The translations under genes were made by a program, and so were the position numbers. This document shows, in pieces, positions 53,585 through 62,626 of a DNA stretch of 64,000 bases (positions are counted from its first letter, which is position 1; every line of letters begins with the position of its first letter). The stretch is from Alkalihalobacillus sp. LMS6 (GTDB taxonomy: Bacteria; Bacillota; Bacilli; Bacillales; Bacillaceae_D): contig NZ_CP093302.1 in assembly GCF_024362765.1 (NCBI RefSeq), positions 2,200,001 through 2,264,000 on the forward strand, given 5' to 3'. The notes under the pieces are model-generated. The model saw only the letters and a list, made by a program, of their open reading frames with translations. It was not told the origin of the DNA and made no database searches.

Positions 53585-55765
53585 TTACTCATCACTTGCG
53601 TCTTCTTCGCTCGCTTCGGTTTCCTCTTCCGTCTCATCTACCTCTTGTGGCGGCGTTGATTCAAGGGTTACGGAAACAGCATCTCCTTCAGCTATCGCTG
53701 TGCCTGCAATCGGTTCTTGCTGAACAACATAGCCACTGCCTGAGTAATCTAACTCTAAATCAAGTAAATGGACCATTTTTAATACGTCTCTTCTTGACCA
53801 TCCGCTCATATCAGGAATGGTTTTTTCATCACCATTTGTAATAAGAATGACGGTTTCATCTTCTAGTAATCGCGTACCGGCTTCCGGTTCTTGATGTTCG
53901 ATTGTATCCCCGTCACCGATTACAACGACATCTTTGTCCGCAAGGGTTTCGGTCGCTTGAGACGTCCGTTCTCCAATTGCTTCAATCATATGGAACCCTT
54001 GATCTTCTGCTTCTTCTTGTAATTCTTCGTCATTCGGCTCTAAGTCAAGGTACGCCATACTACTTTGCATTACGGCATTAAAAATAGTCGACACAGGGTC
54101 ATTTCCAGATTGATCTGAGCTTAAATTAGGCTTTGTTACGGATACGTAGACAACGATATCCGGATCGTCATATGGAGCCATTCCAAGAAACGAATACAAA
54201 TACTGACCGTTCCCTTTTAAATAGCCACCTTGTTCAGCAATTTGCGCGGTCCCAGTTTTTCCAGCTACCTCAAGACCTTGAATATTGTATTTATTTCCTG
54301 TTCCGTGCTCTTCTGTTACAACGCCACGGAGCAAGTCACGTACGTGAGCAGCCGTTTCTGCTGAGATCGGCTCTCCCACCACTTCACTTTCTCCTTGTTG
54401 CAACGATTCACCCTCTTCATCACGGATCTCTTGGACGATATACGGTTTCATCATCGTGCCACCATTGGCAATTGCCGTCGCTCCTTGAATAAGCTGAATC
54501 GGCGTCATCGTCGACGTTTGTCCAAACGCTGTTGTTGCAGCATCAAGCCGTCTTCCTTTTTCAAGTCGACCAGGGCTTTCTTGGTCAAGGTCAATGCCAG
54601 TTGGCTGTGAAAAGCCGAATGCTTCTAAGTATTGATAAAATGGTTCGATCCCTAAATCTTCTAAAACAAGCTTAGACATTAACACATTAGATGAACGATG
54701 GAACCCTTCCTCATACGTGATCTCCCCCCAACCGTCAGGGTTAACGTCGTGGATCTTACTGTTCATGTCAATTTCATAATTACCAGATTTAAACATTTGC
54801 TCATCATTAAAATATCCTTCTTCAATGGCCGCAGCAACGGTAAACATTTTCAAGGTTGAACCTGGCTCAACCGCGTCGGTAACTGCGTAATTCAAATAAT
54901 TTTCAATTTGTCCGTATTGGTTCGGATTGAAACTCGGACGGTTTGACATCGCCAAGATCTCGCCTGTATTTGCGTCCGCAGCAATTGCGGTCATTTTTTC
55001 TGGCGCATATTCTAATTCTACTTGAGACATCGCTTGTTCCATTGAGGCTTGAATTCTTGTATCAATGGTTAACTGAATATCAGCTCCATCTTGAGGCAAC
55101 GTAATATTTTCCGCTGGTGAATTCACTTTGCCTAATCGACTATATTCAATTGCGCCATCCTCTGAAGCTAAATACTCATCTAATCGACCTTCTAAACCGA
55201 TATTATTGATTTCTTCATTGACACTCTGTTGACCAATCACATGAGAAGCAAACGTTTGTTTCGGATAATAACGGCGTGTCGTTTCTTCCATTTGAATGCC
55301 TGGTAACTGTAGTTCAACAATGTCTTCCTTTGTTTCATACGGCAAGTATCGAGACGTTGGCCCTAATTCAATTTGATAGCGTCCTTCTTCTTTTCCTTTG
55401 TTCAGCATGCTCGCCAATTCATCCACTTCTAATTGAACATAAGGAGCCAGTTGCTCAGCTGTTGCCTCGGTATCTTTGATATAATTTCCTTCGCCTTGAT
55501 TTTCTGACAATACCGCAAGCACATGATAGGCTGGAACATCCTCAGCTAACACGCTTGCATTTCGGTCTAAAATGGAGCCTCGCTCACTCGGCAATACTTC
55601 CGATTGGTTGTAACGCTCTTCTGCCATTGCAACCAAATCATTTCCTTTTACTTCTTTTGCAAGTTGTATATAAGCGATTCGCCCTACTAAAACAGCAAAT
55701 ACCGCTAAGAAAATAAACAGTAGGACAACAGCTCGCTTGTTTGTAACGGCGCGTTTTATTTCCAA
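53585..55765 (-). CDS. pbpB: Septal penicillin-binding protein 2B
   Basis: A 726-residue class B PBP required for septal crosslinking. One membrane helix (about 10-30), dimerisation domain, transpeptidase domain with EPGSTLKMF, RSSNVLM and KTGTAQ, two PASTA domains (about 585-710), and an acidic Glu-rich tail. It works with FtsW and the FtsL-DivIC-DivIB complex. It follows ftsL by about 50 bp. PASTA number (two) separates it from SpoVD (one). Confidence 0.96.
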   Translation of the reverse strand: MEIKRAVTNKRAVVLLFIFLAVFAVLVGRIAYIQLAKEVKGNDLVAMAEERYNQSEVLPSERGSILDRNASVLAEDVPAYHVLAVLSENQGEGNYIKDTEATAEQLAPYVQLEVDELASMLNKGKEEGRYQIELGPTSRYLPYETKEDIVELQLPGIQMEETTRRYYPKQTFASHVIGQQSVNEEINNIGLEGRLDEYLASEDGAIEYSRLGKVNSPAENITLPQDGADIQLTIDTRIQASMEQAMSQVELEYAPEKMTAIAADANTGEILAMSNRPSFNPNQYGQIENYLNYAVTDAVEPGSTLKMFTVAAAIEEGYFNDEQMFKSGNYEIDMNSKIHDVNPDGWGEITYEEGFHRSSNVLMSKLVLEDLGIEPFYQYLEAFGFSQPTGIDLDQESPGRLEKGRRLDAATTAFGQTSTMTPIQLIQGATAIANGGTMMKPYIVQEIRDEEGESLQQGESEVVGEPISAETAAHVRDLLRGVVTEEHGTGNKYNIQGLEVAGKTGTAQIAEQGGYLKGNGQYLYSFLGMAPYDDPDIVVYVSVTKPNLSSDQSGNDPVSTIFNAVMQSSMAYLDLEPNDEELQEEAEDQGFHMIEAIGERTSQATETLADKDVVVIGDGDTIEHQEPEAGTRLLEDETVILITNGDEKTIPDMSGWSRRDVLKMVHLLDLELDYSGSGYVVQQEPIAGTAIAEGDAVSVTLESTPPQEVDETEEETEASEEDASDE

Positions 55766-55818
55766 TTCGGTTCCTCCTTTAAAAATCTAAAGAAAAAACT
55801 AGTTCAAATTTGAACTAG

Positions 55819-56136
55819 TCATGGTTGCATCCCCATCTCTTTCGCTCGACGCATGACATTCACTGGCGCACTCTCTTCAGCAAGGATTGTTTTTAGCCCA
55901 TCATTTTCCATTGTCAACTCGGTTACTCTCGTTTGTTCACTTTGAACAGACGTGCTTAATCCGTAAATGTTCGAGTAATTATGTACAATCAAACACAGCA
56001 TAGCAAATACAACGATTGCGAACAACGTGGCAATCATTTTTTCACCTAGTGTAATTCTTGCACGGTAACGAATGACTTGTTTTTCCTTTTGAATCGGGCG
56101 TTCCTGTGGCTGTGTGTACGATTGTCTAGCTAACAT
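55819..56136 (-). CDS. ftsL: Cell division protein FtsL
   Basis: A 105-residue bitopic protein: a cytosolic N-terminus, one membrane helix (about 35-54, MIATLFAIVVFAMLCLIVHN) and an outer coiled coil (55-95). FtsL joins DivIC and DivIB in the septal activation complex. Its position between rsmH and pbpB is diagnostic, since sequence conservation is low. A GGAGGAT ribosome site precedes the ATG. Confidence 0.93.
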   Translation of the reverse strand: MLARQSYTQPQERPIQKEKQVIRYRARITLGEKMIATLFAIVVFAMLCLIVHNYSNIYGLSTSVQSEQTRVTELTMENDGLKTILAEESAPVNVMRRAKEMGMQP

Positions 56137-56160
56137 CCTTTATCCTCCTTTTAATCGTGC

Positions 56161-57090
56161 CTACCTTTTTTCAATCACACGTAATTTCGCTGAGCGAGAG
56201 CGATTATTTTCATTCAGCTCTTCGTCTGACGCAACAATGGGTTTTCTCGTCACTAATTTGAATGGCGCTTGCTTATCATCTGGTATAATCGGTAATCCTT
56301 TTGGCAAATCAGGAATCGACGTCTTCTCTTTAAACACTTGTTTACACAAACGGTCTTCAAGAGAGTGAAACGTAATAACCGCTATGCGCCCACTTGGCTT
56401 TAACAACTGGAGCGCATCAACAAGAGCGTCTTCAAATGCACCTAATTCATCATTAACGGCAATGCGGATCGCTTGAAACGTTCGTTTTGCCGGATGACCT
56501 CCAGCCCGACGAGCAGGAGCTGGAATCGCATCTTTTATAATCTCAACTAATTCATCGGTTGTCTCAATTGGAGCTTTTTCTCGCACTGCTTCAATTTTTC
56601 TCGCAATTTGTTTAGCAAATTTTTCTTCCCCATAGCGAGAAATAATCGCCATCAATTTTTGAAAGGTCCACTCATTCACAACTTGTTTAGCGGTCAGCTC
56701 TGCACGCTGATCCATCCGCATATCGAGTGGCGCGTTTTGATGGTAGCTAAACCCTCTTTCCGCTTCATCTAATTGCGGAGAAGAGACACCTAAATCAAAC
56801 AGAATCCCATCTACTTCATGAACACCATGCTCTGCTAACTCGTCTTTCAAAAAACGAAAATTACTTCGGATGAATGTCACTTTATGGAGCTGATCTTGCA
56901 ACACTTCTTTTGCATGATTAATTGCTTTTTCATCTTGGTCAAACGCATACAGATGGCCTTGATCAAGCTGCTCAACAATTCGTTTCGAGTGACCTGCACC
57001 ACCTAAGGTACAGTCCACGTAGATTCCATCTTTTTTAATGTCCAATTGTTGAACCGATTCTTCTTTTAACACAGTTGTATGTAAAAACAT
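56161..57090 (-). CDS. rsmH: 16S rRNA (cytosine-1402-N4)-methyltransferase RsmH
   Basis: A 309-residue SAM enzyme (formerly MraW) that methylates C1402 in the ribosomal P site. SAM motif [33 protein letters not shown] and the [14 protein letters not shown] segment are visible. The start [11 protein letters not shown] at 57090 is the usual N-terminus; eight further codons upstream are open but lack a ribosome site of their own. Confidence 0.97.
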   Translation of the reverse strand: MFLHTTVLKEESVQQLDIKKDGIYVDCTLGGAGHSKRIVEQLDQGHLYAFDQDEKAINHAKEVLQDQLHKVTFIRSNFRFLKDELAEHGVHEVDGILFDLGVSSPQLDEAERGFSYHQNAPLDMRMDQRAELTAKQVVNEWTFQKLMAIISRYGEEKFAKQIARKIEAVREKAPIETTDELVEIIKDAIPAPARRAGGHPAKRTFQAIRIAVNDELGAFEDALVDALQLLKPSGRIAVITFHSLEDRLCKQVFKEKTSIPDLPKGLPIIPDDKQAPFKLVTRKPIVASDEELNENNRSRSAKLRVIEKR

Positions 57091-57126
57091 CTTGCACCTA
57101 ATTCCTTTTTTCAATTTGCTTTAGAG

Positions 57127-57558
57127 CTATAGATCAAAGTCAACGAGATTCTCCGCAATTTCTGCGAAAGAGTCTTCCGAGTCTGACACATAGTCTTCCC
57201 AAAGAGACTTACTCCATACTTCTACTCGGCTTGACACGCCTATGACTACACACTCTTTTTCTAATTTAGCATACTCTCGTAAGTGATTCGGAACATTTAT
57301 TCTTCCTTGTTTATCCAATTCACACTCTGCAGCACCTGAAAAAAAGAATCGAGTGAACGCACGGGCATCTTTTTTAGTAAAAGGGAGTTCTTTTAATTGG
57401 CCTTCAAGCTTGTCCCACTCTGCTTTTGGATAGACAAATAAGCAGTGATCCAAGCCTCTTGTTACAACAAACGAAGCGCCGAGCGGTTCTCTGAATTTGG
57501 CAGGAACGATCATGCGGCCTTTATCATCAATGGTATGCCGATATTCGCCTAAAAACAT
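57127..57558 (-). CDS. mraZ: Transcriptional regulator MraZ
   Basis: A 143-residue AbrB-like DNA-binding protein with two SpoVT/AbrB repeats, each with a DxxGR motif ([13 protein letters not shown] and [13 protein letters not shown]). MraZ represses its own division cluster by binding short GTGG-type repeats at 10-bp spacing; three such repeats lie 40-60 bp upstream. The ATG at 57558 has GGGAGG 9 bases ahead; the open frame extends 48 codons beyond it through the operator and is not used. Confidence 0.97.
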   Translation of the reverse strand: MFLGEYRHTIDDKGRMIVPAKFREPLGASFVVTRGLDHCLFVYPKAEWDKLEGQLKELPFTKKDARAFTRFFFSGAAECELDKQGRINVPNHLREYAKLEKECVVIGVSSRVEVWSKSLWEDYVSDSEDSFAEIAENLVDFDL

Positions 57559-57596
57559 ACGCTGCCAACCTCCCACCACTTTCTCCCCTAAACTTA

Positions 57597-57621
57597 CCAC
57601 AAACCCCCACTTTGTACCACT
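57597..57621 (-). promoter_or_regulatory. MraZ operator upstream of mraZ
   Basis: On the minus strand GTGG occurs three times at exactly 10-bp steps (plus-strand CCAC at 57597, 57607 and 57617). A further GTGGTGG lies at 57573-57579 next to the ribosome site. This is the repeat pattern MraZ binds in other bacteria. A weak promoter (TGGAAA-17-TACAAA with TGn) overlaps it. Confidence 0.75.
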
Positions 57622-57644
57622 CTGAAGTGCACATTTCCACGAAA

Positions 57645-57676
57645 TAAAAAAAAATCCTGCATTCCTACAGGATTTT
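57645..57676 (-). terminator. Terminator after bshC
   Basis: AAATCCTG/CAGGATTT hairpin with a 7-base loop, then a long T-tract on the minus strand. It separates bshC from mraZ. Confidence 0.88.
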
Positions 57677-57710
57677 CCGTTGATTTTTTTATTGACAAGC
57701 ACTGACAGGA

Positions 57711-59333
57711 TTAGATGTAAATTAAAAGGTGACGATATGAATCTCCATCTAATTCATCTATGAAGCGTTGGATGCTGTCGGTCCCTGCAAGGTTTAACAG
57801 AATAATTGGGTTTAAAATTCGTTCTTGCAAACTAGAAAAAGGATGCAACCAGCGAATTGCTTCATCATATTTTCTCAATTCTGTTTCGTAGCGACGGTTC
57901 ATTTCTTTATTCATAAATGCTTTGAGACGAACTAATTGATCTTCTATGAAGGCTTTGTTTTTTAAACTTAGGTCATAAACCGTTGGATCCATTTCTTTCG
58001 CCAGCTCTCGTAACGGAAGATGAGCGACTTCCATTTGCTGCTGGGCACGCTGAATCTCCTCTTCAATCTCAAATGAATGCTGGCGATCAAGCCATTGTTG
58101 CTTTAACTGTGGACCATTCCCGTTAATGTAGGCTGCAGGGTCTTCGTTTTTGTCGGCTAAATGTTTTTCAACAGATCTTGGTACAATCGTTGCTGAAAAT
58201 CGTTGCACAACAGGCGTCATATTAAATTCAAAGCATGAGAAGCAATCTTTTAACGCGCCCCAATACGCAATCTCTCCTGGTCCGCCTACAAAAGCAAGCG
58301 AAGGCAACAACCATTCTTGCATAAGCGGCCTTGTTACTACATTGTTGCTAAACCTTTCAGGATGTTCATCAAGTTCTGCTAGTAATTCCGATTTCGAGAA
58401 TCGTATTGACGTTTCTGCAATGTAAAAGATCTCGTCACTATAGTTAAGTCGATGACGTTTTCCATCGACTGTATAAAAAAGATGGGCATTGTCTTGATCT
58501 GTATCAATCGGTTTCTGATAGCCTTGCTCTGCAAATCGAGTTTCTCCATCGATGTAAGCCGTTTGCAAGTCTTCCACACGATCAATAAGGCTTTTGAAAA
58601 ATGGCTTTTCAATGGCTCTTAACGCTTCATCATCACTATCTAAATAAAGCAAGCCTTCTTCTGCAAACAAGTCGTGCATCATCGTCATAAAAAAGTCGAC
58701 ATATGTACGGGCATGTTTTGCATGATGGTCAACTTTTCCTTTTAATTCAGCCGTATGGCTCGTTTCGGGTAGCGCTGAAAATAACTCACTAATTAGGTCG
58801 TGTAGTTCCGCTTGTGGTAAAACCTTTTTGGAAGCAGATGTCCCATCCACTTCATCCGCAAGCAATCGTTTTTTCCATTTCGTTGCTTCAGGTCTATAGA
58901 TTGTTCGCACTTCATCCAAATCATGGTCTTCCCCTGCAATCCAAAATAACGGTACAACGGGACGGCCTAGCTTTTTTTCATAGGATTTCGCAAGTACAAT
59001 GACGGTGATTGCTTTATAAACACTGTATAAAGGGCCAGTAAATAAGCCAGCTTGCTGTCCACCTACAACAACCATCGCATCTTCTTGCTTTAATTTATGT
59101 AATTGCTCCTCGATTTTTTTTCGATTCGGAAGGCTCTCCATATTCCGTTCCAAATACGTAATAACATCTTGTTTATGCGTAAAACGACGGTCCGTTAAAT
59201 CTTGACATCGTTTTTGTAACCATTGCTTATCCGATGGGATGTAAGAAAAAAAGTCAGCCATTTGCTCTTGACTTTTCTCATAATCGGCGGCGAAGCCTTT
59301 TAAGGTATTCTCACTAAGCTCCTCAATTTTCAT
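57711..59333 (-). CDS. bshC: Bacillithiol biosynthesis cysteine-adding enzyme BshC
   Basis: A 540-residue enzyme that adds cysteine to GlcN-malate in the last step of bacillithiol synthesis. The N-terminus from the chosen start is [33 protein letters not shown] and [15 protein letters not shown] are the family's Rossmann-core motifs, and a coiled coil precedes the C-terminus. The ATG at 59333 has GAGGAG ahead; an open frame continues 98 codons further but lies over and past the panE-like gene's stop and is not coding-like. Position next to mraZ is conserved in Bacilli. Confidence 0.95.
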   Translation of the reverse strand: MKIEELSENTLKGFAADYEKSQEQMADFFSYIPSDKQWLQKRCQDLTDRRFTHKQDVITYLERNMESLPNRKKIEEQLHKLKQEDAMVVVGGQQAGLFTGPLYSVYKAITVIVLAKSYEKKLGRPVVPLFWIAGEDHDLDEVRTIYRPEATKWKKRLLADEVDGTSASKKVLPQAELHDLISELFSALPETSHTAELKGKVDHHAKHARTYVDFFMTMMHDLFAEEGLLYLDSDDEALRAIEKPFFKSLIDRVEDLQTAYIDGETRFAEQGYQKPIDTDQDNAHLFYTVDGKRHRLNYSDEIFYIAETSIRFSKSELLAELDEHPERFSNNVVTRPLMQEWLLPSLAFVGGPGEIAYWGALKDCFSCFEFNMTPVVQRFSATIVPRSVEKHLADKNEDPAAYINGNGPQLKQQWLDRQHSFEIEEEIQRAQQQMEVAHLPLRELAKEMDPTVYDLSLKNKAFIEDQLVRLKAFMNKEMNRRYETELRKYDEAIRWLHPFSSLQERILNPIILLNLAGTDSIQRFIDELDGDSYRHLLIYI

Positions 59334-59425
59334 AGCAAATCTTCTCCTCATCAGCCATTTTCCATATCCGCTTACCATCATAGCAAAAACAGGTGACACA
59401 ACCAAATAAGTTGCTTCATCATCTC

Positions 59426-60328
59426 CTATTTGTACATCGCTTGCTTTCCTTGCAACAGCTCGTACAATAAAGAAAGCAGCGGAATTGGAAGTTGACGTTC
59501 TTGCCCTTTCTTTAACAGGTATCCAACAATTCCATCCAACTCTAGCGGGCGTTCTTGTCGTAAGTCCGTTAACATCGACGATTGATTTTCTTTCGTTTGT
59601 TCGCAAATGCGCTTTACTTCTCGCCACTTTTCATCTCGATCACATCGGTTTAACACCAGCATCACTTCTAAAAAACACCGCTCCATCACTTGCTCATAAA
59701 AAGGATTGGCGATTAATGCTCCATTTTTTACGTTTAATAATGCCGTTAACGGATTGATGCACGCATTCATAATTAACTTTGATTCTAGCATATCTTTATA
59801 GTCGTTCTGCCACACAAACGATAACCGATTGGGTGCAATAAGAGTAGTGAAGTCAAGCGTTCCACCTGCAAATCCATTACGAAAAGCAGCGATTTTCACT
59901 CTCCCCTCCCCTTTCACAGAAACAAGATTAGGTTTATCTACGTCTTTCAGTAATCCATATTCAACAATTCCAACGTAGACAGGCTCTGAAAGCTGTTCAA
60001 TAGTTTGCAAGTGCTCCATTCCATTTTGCAAAAATAGCCAGTTTGTCCCCTTTACATCAAGCCTACGGTATTCTTCTACTACCTGCTTAACTTGGTAGGA
60101 CTTCACACAAACAATAATGACATCATACGTTTCGTTTAACGACCTGTTTATCAAGAAGTCCCTCGCATTAAAGTCTTGGTCTTTTCGCTTCACGTTAACC
60201 CCGTCTGCTTCTATGAGAGCAGCAGTTTGTTTGCTTCGCATAAATAAAGACACGTCAACCTCTTCACTTCGTAGCGTTGCAGCTATAAACAATCCAACTG
60301 CACCCGCTCCGATCACAGCAATTTTCAT
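59426..60328 (-). CDS. ylbQ: Ketopantoate reductase family protein (YlbQ/PanE-like)
   Basis: A 300-residue NADPH-dependent reductase with the Rossmann motif GAGAVGLFIAATL (7-19), the substrate-binding KSYQVKQVVEEY and the C-terminal NACINPLTALLNVKNG segment with conserved Asn. Members reduce 2-dehydropantoate to pantoate for coenzyme A; whether this is the cell's main PanE is not certain. It is divergent from the acetyltransferase gene. Confidence 0.92.
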   Translation of the reverse strand: MKIAVIGAGAVGLFIAATLRSEEVDVSLFMRSKQTAALIEADGVNVKRKDQDFNARDFLINRSLNETYDVIIVCVKSYQVKQVVEEYRRLDVKGTNWLFLQNGMEHLQTIEQLSEPVYVGIVEYGLLKDVDKPNLVSVKGEGRVKIAAFRNGFAGGTLDFTTLIAPNRLSFVWQNDYKDMLESKLIMNACINPLTALLNVKNGALIANPFYEQVMERCFLEVMLVLNRCDRDEKWREVKRICEQTKENQSSMLTDLRQERPLELDGIVGYLLKKGQERQLPIPLLSLLYELLQGKQAMYK

Positions 60329-60393
60329 CCTTCCACCACCACTACTTTTTGAATACTTCCCATTATACGTGGTGATCGTTGATTTTTAAATTG

Positions 60394-60407
60394 ACAAACA
60401 TGTTTGT
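60394..60407. promoter_or_regulatory. 14-bp perfect palindrome in the ylbQ-ylbP intergenic region
   Basis: ACAAACATGTTTGT is perfectly symmetric and overlaps a TTGACA sequence. It lies in a 150-bp spacer between divergent genes, where a repressor site would be expected. No regulator can be named; it does not fit the B. subtilis LexA box. Confidence 0.35.
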
Positions 60408-60481
60408 TTTTAATGCGCTTCCATTCAATTTATAGTAAAATAAAGAAGAACACATCAGTGGAGCAGGAGGTTTTATACACA

Positions 60482-60982
60482 ATGATTAAAGTTGAACGAC
60501 TACTAATTAATTATAAGACTTTAGAAGAGTTTAGGAATTTTCGTGATTATGGCGCAGCTGAGCTTTCGATGAAAGATGATTTAAATCAAAGCATCGTTGA
60601 GAATGATAGCGAGTCTCCTTTTTATGGCATTTATTACGGGAAAAAACTTGTTGCACGGATGAGTCTGTATCAAATTGACGGAAACTTCGATCAGTATTTT
60701 GACCCTCCACAAGATTATCTAGAATTATGGAAGCTTGAAGTGCTAGAGCCTTATCGCGGTCAAGGGTACGGACGTGCCTTAATTGATTTTGCTAAAAGCT
60801 TTGAAATTCCGGTTAAAACAAACGCCCGCCAAAGCACAGGCGAATTTTGGTCAAAGCTCGGTTTTGAACCGATTACGTATCAAGAAGAGCGTGACCGTGG
60901 CGAAAGTCCTTACGTTTGGTTCCCTTCCGGCGTATTTGAACAAAAGAAGCCAAAACCGAAACAAACACAATCCCAAGAATAA
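60482..60982 (+). CDS. ylbP: GNAT family N-acetyltransferase (YlbP)
   Basis: A 166-residue acetyltransferase: the GNAT core with WKLEVLEPYRGQGYGRALIDFAKS contains the acetyl-CoA loop RGQGYG, followed by SKLGFEP. The substrate is unknown. The start MIKVERLLINYKTLEEF has AGGAGG 11 bases upstream; 26 open codons ahead of it lack a ribosome site. It is the plus-strand gene between ylbO and ylbQ, as in B. subtilis. Confidence 0.92.
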   Translation: MIKVERLLINYKTLEEFRNFRDYGAAELSMKDDLNQSIVENDSESPFYGIYYGKKLVARMSLYQIDGNFDQYFDPPQDYLELWKLEVLEPYRGQGYGRALIDFAKSFEIPVKTNARQSTGEFWSKLGFEPITYQEERDRGESPYVWFPSGVFEQKKPKPKQTQSQE

Positions 60983-60983
60983 G

Positions 60984-61017
60984 AAAAAACAGCCTCGTGT
61001 TTTCACGCGGCTGTTTT
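60984..61017. terminator. Bidirectional terminator between ylbP and the gerR-like gene
   Basis: ACAGCC-CGTG/CACG-GGCTGT stem with A- and T-tracts on either side; it serves the convergent genes. Confidence 0.85.
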
Positions 61018-61570
61018 ATAATGTCTTTTCAAGCAAACTATGATTGGTTAACTTCCGAGCACGATCCATAATTTCTAGAAGAGAGCGATAGTCCTGCGTG
61101 ATGACATTCTTTTCTTTCTCTACTTTTTCGAGCTTTTCTTTTAGCATTTCATTTTCCGCTTTAAGCATGCTTGCATCGTCAACATCTTGCTTTGCTTTCA
61201 TTGATTGTAAGTAATCAATGACTGCATCTAAGTCTAATGGCTTTTCTTGTAAAACCTCTTCTACATGATCAATTGGTGCTGCTTGAATTTCTTCTGGCTC
61301 ATGCTGATACACCATTTCTGAATCTGACTTTGCTTTTTCCTTCTTTAATACCGTACGTTTTTTCTTCGCCATATTTACTTCTGCTGTATATTTTTTTCGG
61401 ATTGTTGAATTCCATCTAAATCCACACGCTGCACTCGTTCGAGAAAGTGCGTCTGCAACTTCTTCAAATGCTGCTAGCTGCGTACTTCCTTCCCTAATAT
61501 GACGCAATACGGTGTCAGCTAAAAGTAAATCATCTTCATGCGACCATGCATCTTGACGATTTGCCGTCAT
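61016..61570 (-). CDS. gerR: RsfA/GerR-family sporulation transcription factor
   Basis: A 184-residue protein with an N-terminal Myb/SANT-like DNA-binding domain (about 1-60: [19 protein letters not shown] ... [13 protein letters not shown]), a charged linker and a C-terminal coiled coil (about 125-175). The family includes prespore RsfA and mother-cell GerR (YlbO). Synteny with ylbP and rpmF supports GerR, which represses or activates late sigma-E genes. The start [10 protein letters not shown] has GGGAGGGG upstream; nine preceding codons are open but not favoured. Confidence 0.85.
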   Translation of the reverse strand: MTANRQDAWSHEDDLLLADTVLRHIREGSTQLAAFEEVADALSRTSAACGFRWNSTIRKKYTAEVNMAKKKRTVLKKEKAKSDSEMVYQHEPEEIQAAPIDHVEEVLQEKPLDLDAVIDYLQSMKAKQDVDDASMLKAENEMLKEKLEKVEKEKNVITQDYRSLLEIMDRARKLTNHSLLEKTL

Positions 61571-61611
61571 GTTTAGCCCCTCCCTTTCCTTATCCACTTA
61601 AACCGTAGTTA

Positions 61612-61640
61612 AGTCTATGCTCCAATTTACAGAAATAGAC
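61612..61640 (-). promoter_or_regulatory. Candidate sigma-E promoter for the gerR-like gene
   Basis: GTCTATT (61634-61640), 14 bases, CATAGACT (61612-61619) on the minus strand: 6 of 8 matches at the -10. B. subtilis ylbO is sigma-E dependent. Confidence 0.45.
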
Positions 61641-61683
61641 GTTTCTATTAAAACATCATCTCCAAGTCTACTCTTGCTTATAC

Positions 61684-61718
61684 AAAAAAAAAGAAAGCCA
61701 TCGAATGGCTTTCTTTTT
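61684..61718. terminator. Bidirectional terminator after rpmF
   Basis: GAAAGCCAT/ATGGCTTTC stem with a short loop and A/T tracts on both sides, overlapping the rpmF stop. Confidence 0.85.
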
Positions 61719-61890
61719 ATTTTGAAGCTACTTTTTCACCTTTGTAAGAACCACACTCTTTGCAGACGCGGTGAGAAAGTTTGTACTCTCCACAATCTGG
61801 GCATTCTACCATACCTGGTACTTCTAGTTTAAGATGCGTACGACGCTTCGCTTTTCTAGTCTTAGATGTTCTTCTAAATGGAACTGCCAT
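61717..61890 (-). CDS. rpmF: 50S ribosomal protein L32
   Basis: A 57-residue protein starting [20 protein letters not shown] and containing four cysteines (ECPDC and VCKEC), the zinc-binding form of L32. It belongs to the large subunit. An AAGGAGG ribosome site precedes the ATG. It follows ylbN by 40 bp, the arrangement conserved across most bacteria (yceD-rpmF). Confidence 0.98.
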   Translation of the reverse strand: MAVPFRRTSKTRKAKRRTHLKLEVPGMVECPDCGEYKLSHRVCKECGSYKGEKVASK

Positions 61891-61930
61891 GTTTATTACA
61901 CCTCCTTAAAATTAAGTCGAAGAATAGCGC

Positions 61931-62446
61931 TTATTTTCCATCAAAGAATTTCGCCAAGTCTGCTAGCCTTGGGTCAATTTGGTCACTGTTCTTCTCATCT
62001 GAAACCAATTCCCAATCCTTCCCAGAAGAAGGAGCAGGTGTTTCGGTTGGTTTATCAGCGAACACTTGCATAGGAATTTCTACAAGAATGCGCTCTTGTA
62101 TCATATGAGATAAATCAATCACATCACCCGCATACGTGAAAACATCTTCTTCTCTTAAATGGGAAGGAGGCATTTCACCTTCTGGGACAAAATGAGCTTG
62201 ACCTTTTATATCATATGGCCATTCGACATCCGCTAATGTTCGGGAACAAGGTAAAACCAAATGCCCCTTCACAGCAAAATCAAATGAAAACACGTTTCGA
62301 CTTGCATTTGCTGTCCCTTTAAAGGAAACAGGACTTGCGGCTCGAACATCCTGGTGTTCTTTTAATTGATCTTCCAACGTTACATTTTCATCAAAATGAA
62401 ACGATTCATTTCGCGCTTGTTGAAGAGCTTGAACGGTCCATTTCAT
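61931..62446 (-). CDS. ylbN: YceD/DUF177 family protein YlbN
   Basis: A 171-residue protein of the DUF177 family, linked to 23S rRNA accumulation in other bacteria and plants; no enzymatic role is known. The conserved stretch GHLVLPCSRTLADVEWPYD with a single Cys is the family core. It is co-transcribed with rpmF from a consensus sigma-A promoter about 30 bp upstream. Confidence 0.93.
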   Translation of the reverse strand: MKWTVQALQQARNESFHFDENVTLEDQLKEHQDVRAASPVSFKGTANASRNVFSFDFAVKGHLVLPCSRTLADVEWPYDIKGQAHFVPEGEMPPSHLREEDVFTYAGDVIDLSHMIQERILVEIPMQVFADKPTETPAPSSGKDWELVSDEKNSDQIDPRLADLAKFFDGK

Positions 62447-62475
62447 GTATCCTCACCTCATAGGCAACAAAAATC

Positions 62476-62504
62476 ATTATAAGTCTCAACGACAGGAATG
62501 TCAA
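62476..62504 (-). promoter_or_regulatory. Consensus sigma-A promoter for ylbN-rpmF
   Basis: TTGACA (62499-62504), exactly 17 bases, TATAAT (62476-62481): a perfect match to the sigma-A consensus on the minus strand, ahead of a ribosomal protein operon. Confidence 0.92.
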
Positions 62505-62529
62505 CCTTATTTCTTTACAGCAAAAGCCT

Positions 62530-62558
62530 TTTATTCTCTGCCGTTATTCTTGTATAAT
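62530..62558 (+). promoter_or_regulatory. Sigma-A-type promoter for tmcAL
   Basis: TATAAT at 62553-62558 with a poor TTTATT at 62530-62535, 17 bases apart, about 70 bp before the tmcAL start. It is back to back with the ylbN promoter. Confidence 0.5.
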
Positions 62559-62626
62559 GTAGCCACAGACGACTAACATTTAGTTTATCACGAGAACGTT
62601 TTTCATGCAAAAAAAGGAGGGTTTGA

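Noticed and set aside
57559-57702. 48-codon N-terminal extension of mraZ
   Set aside because: It reads through the MraZ operator and promoter; the ATG at 57558 has a strong ribosome site and gives the family length.
59334-59627. 98-codon N-terminal extension of bshC
   Set aside because: The extension overlaps the end of ylbQ, lacks homology to BshC and a ribosome site; the inner ATG gives the standard N-terminus.
60394-60407. LexA (SOS) box
   Set aside because: The B. subtilis box needs CGAAC-N4-GTTCG; the palindrome here lacks the outer C/G and GAAC core.
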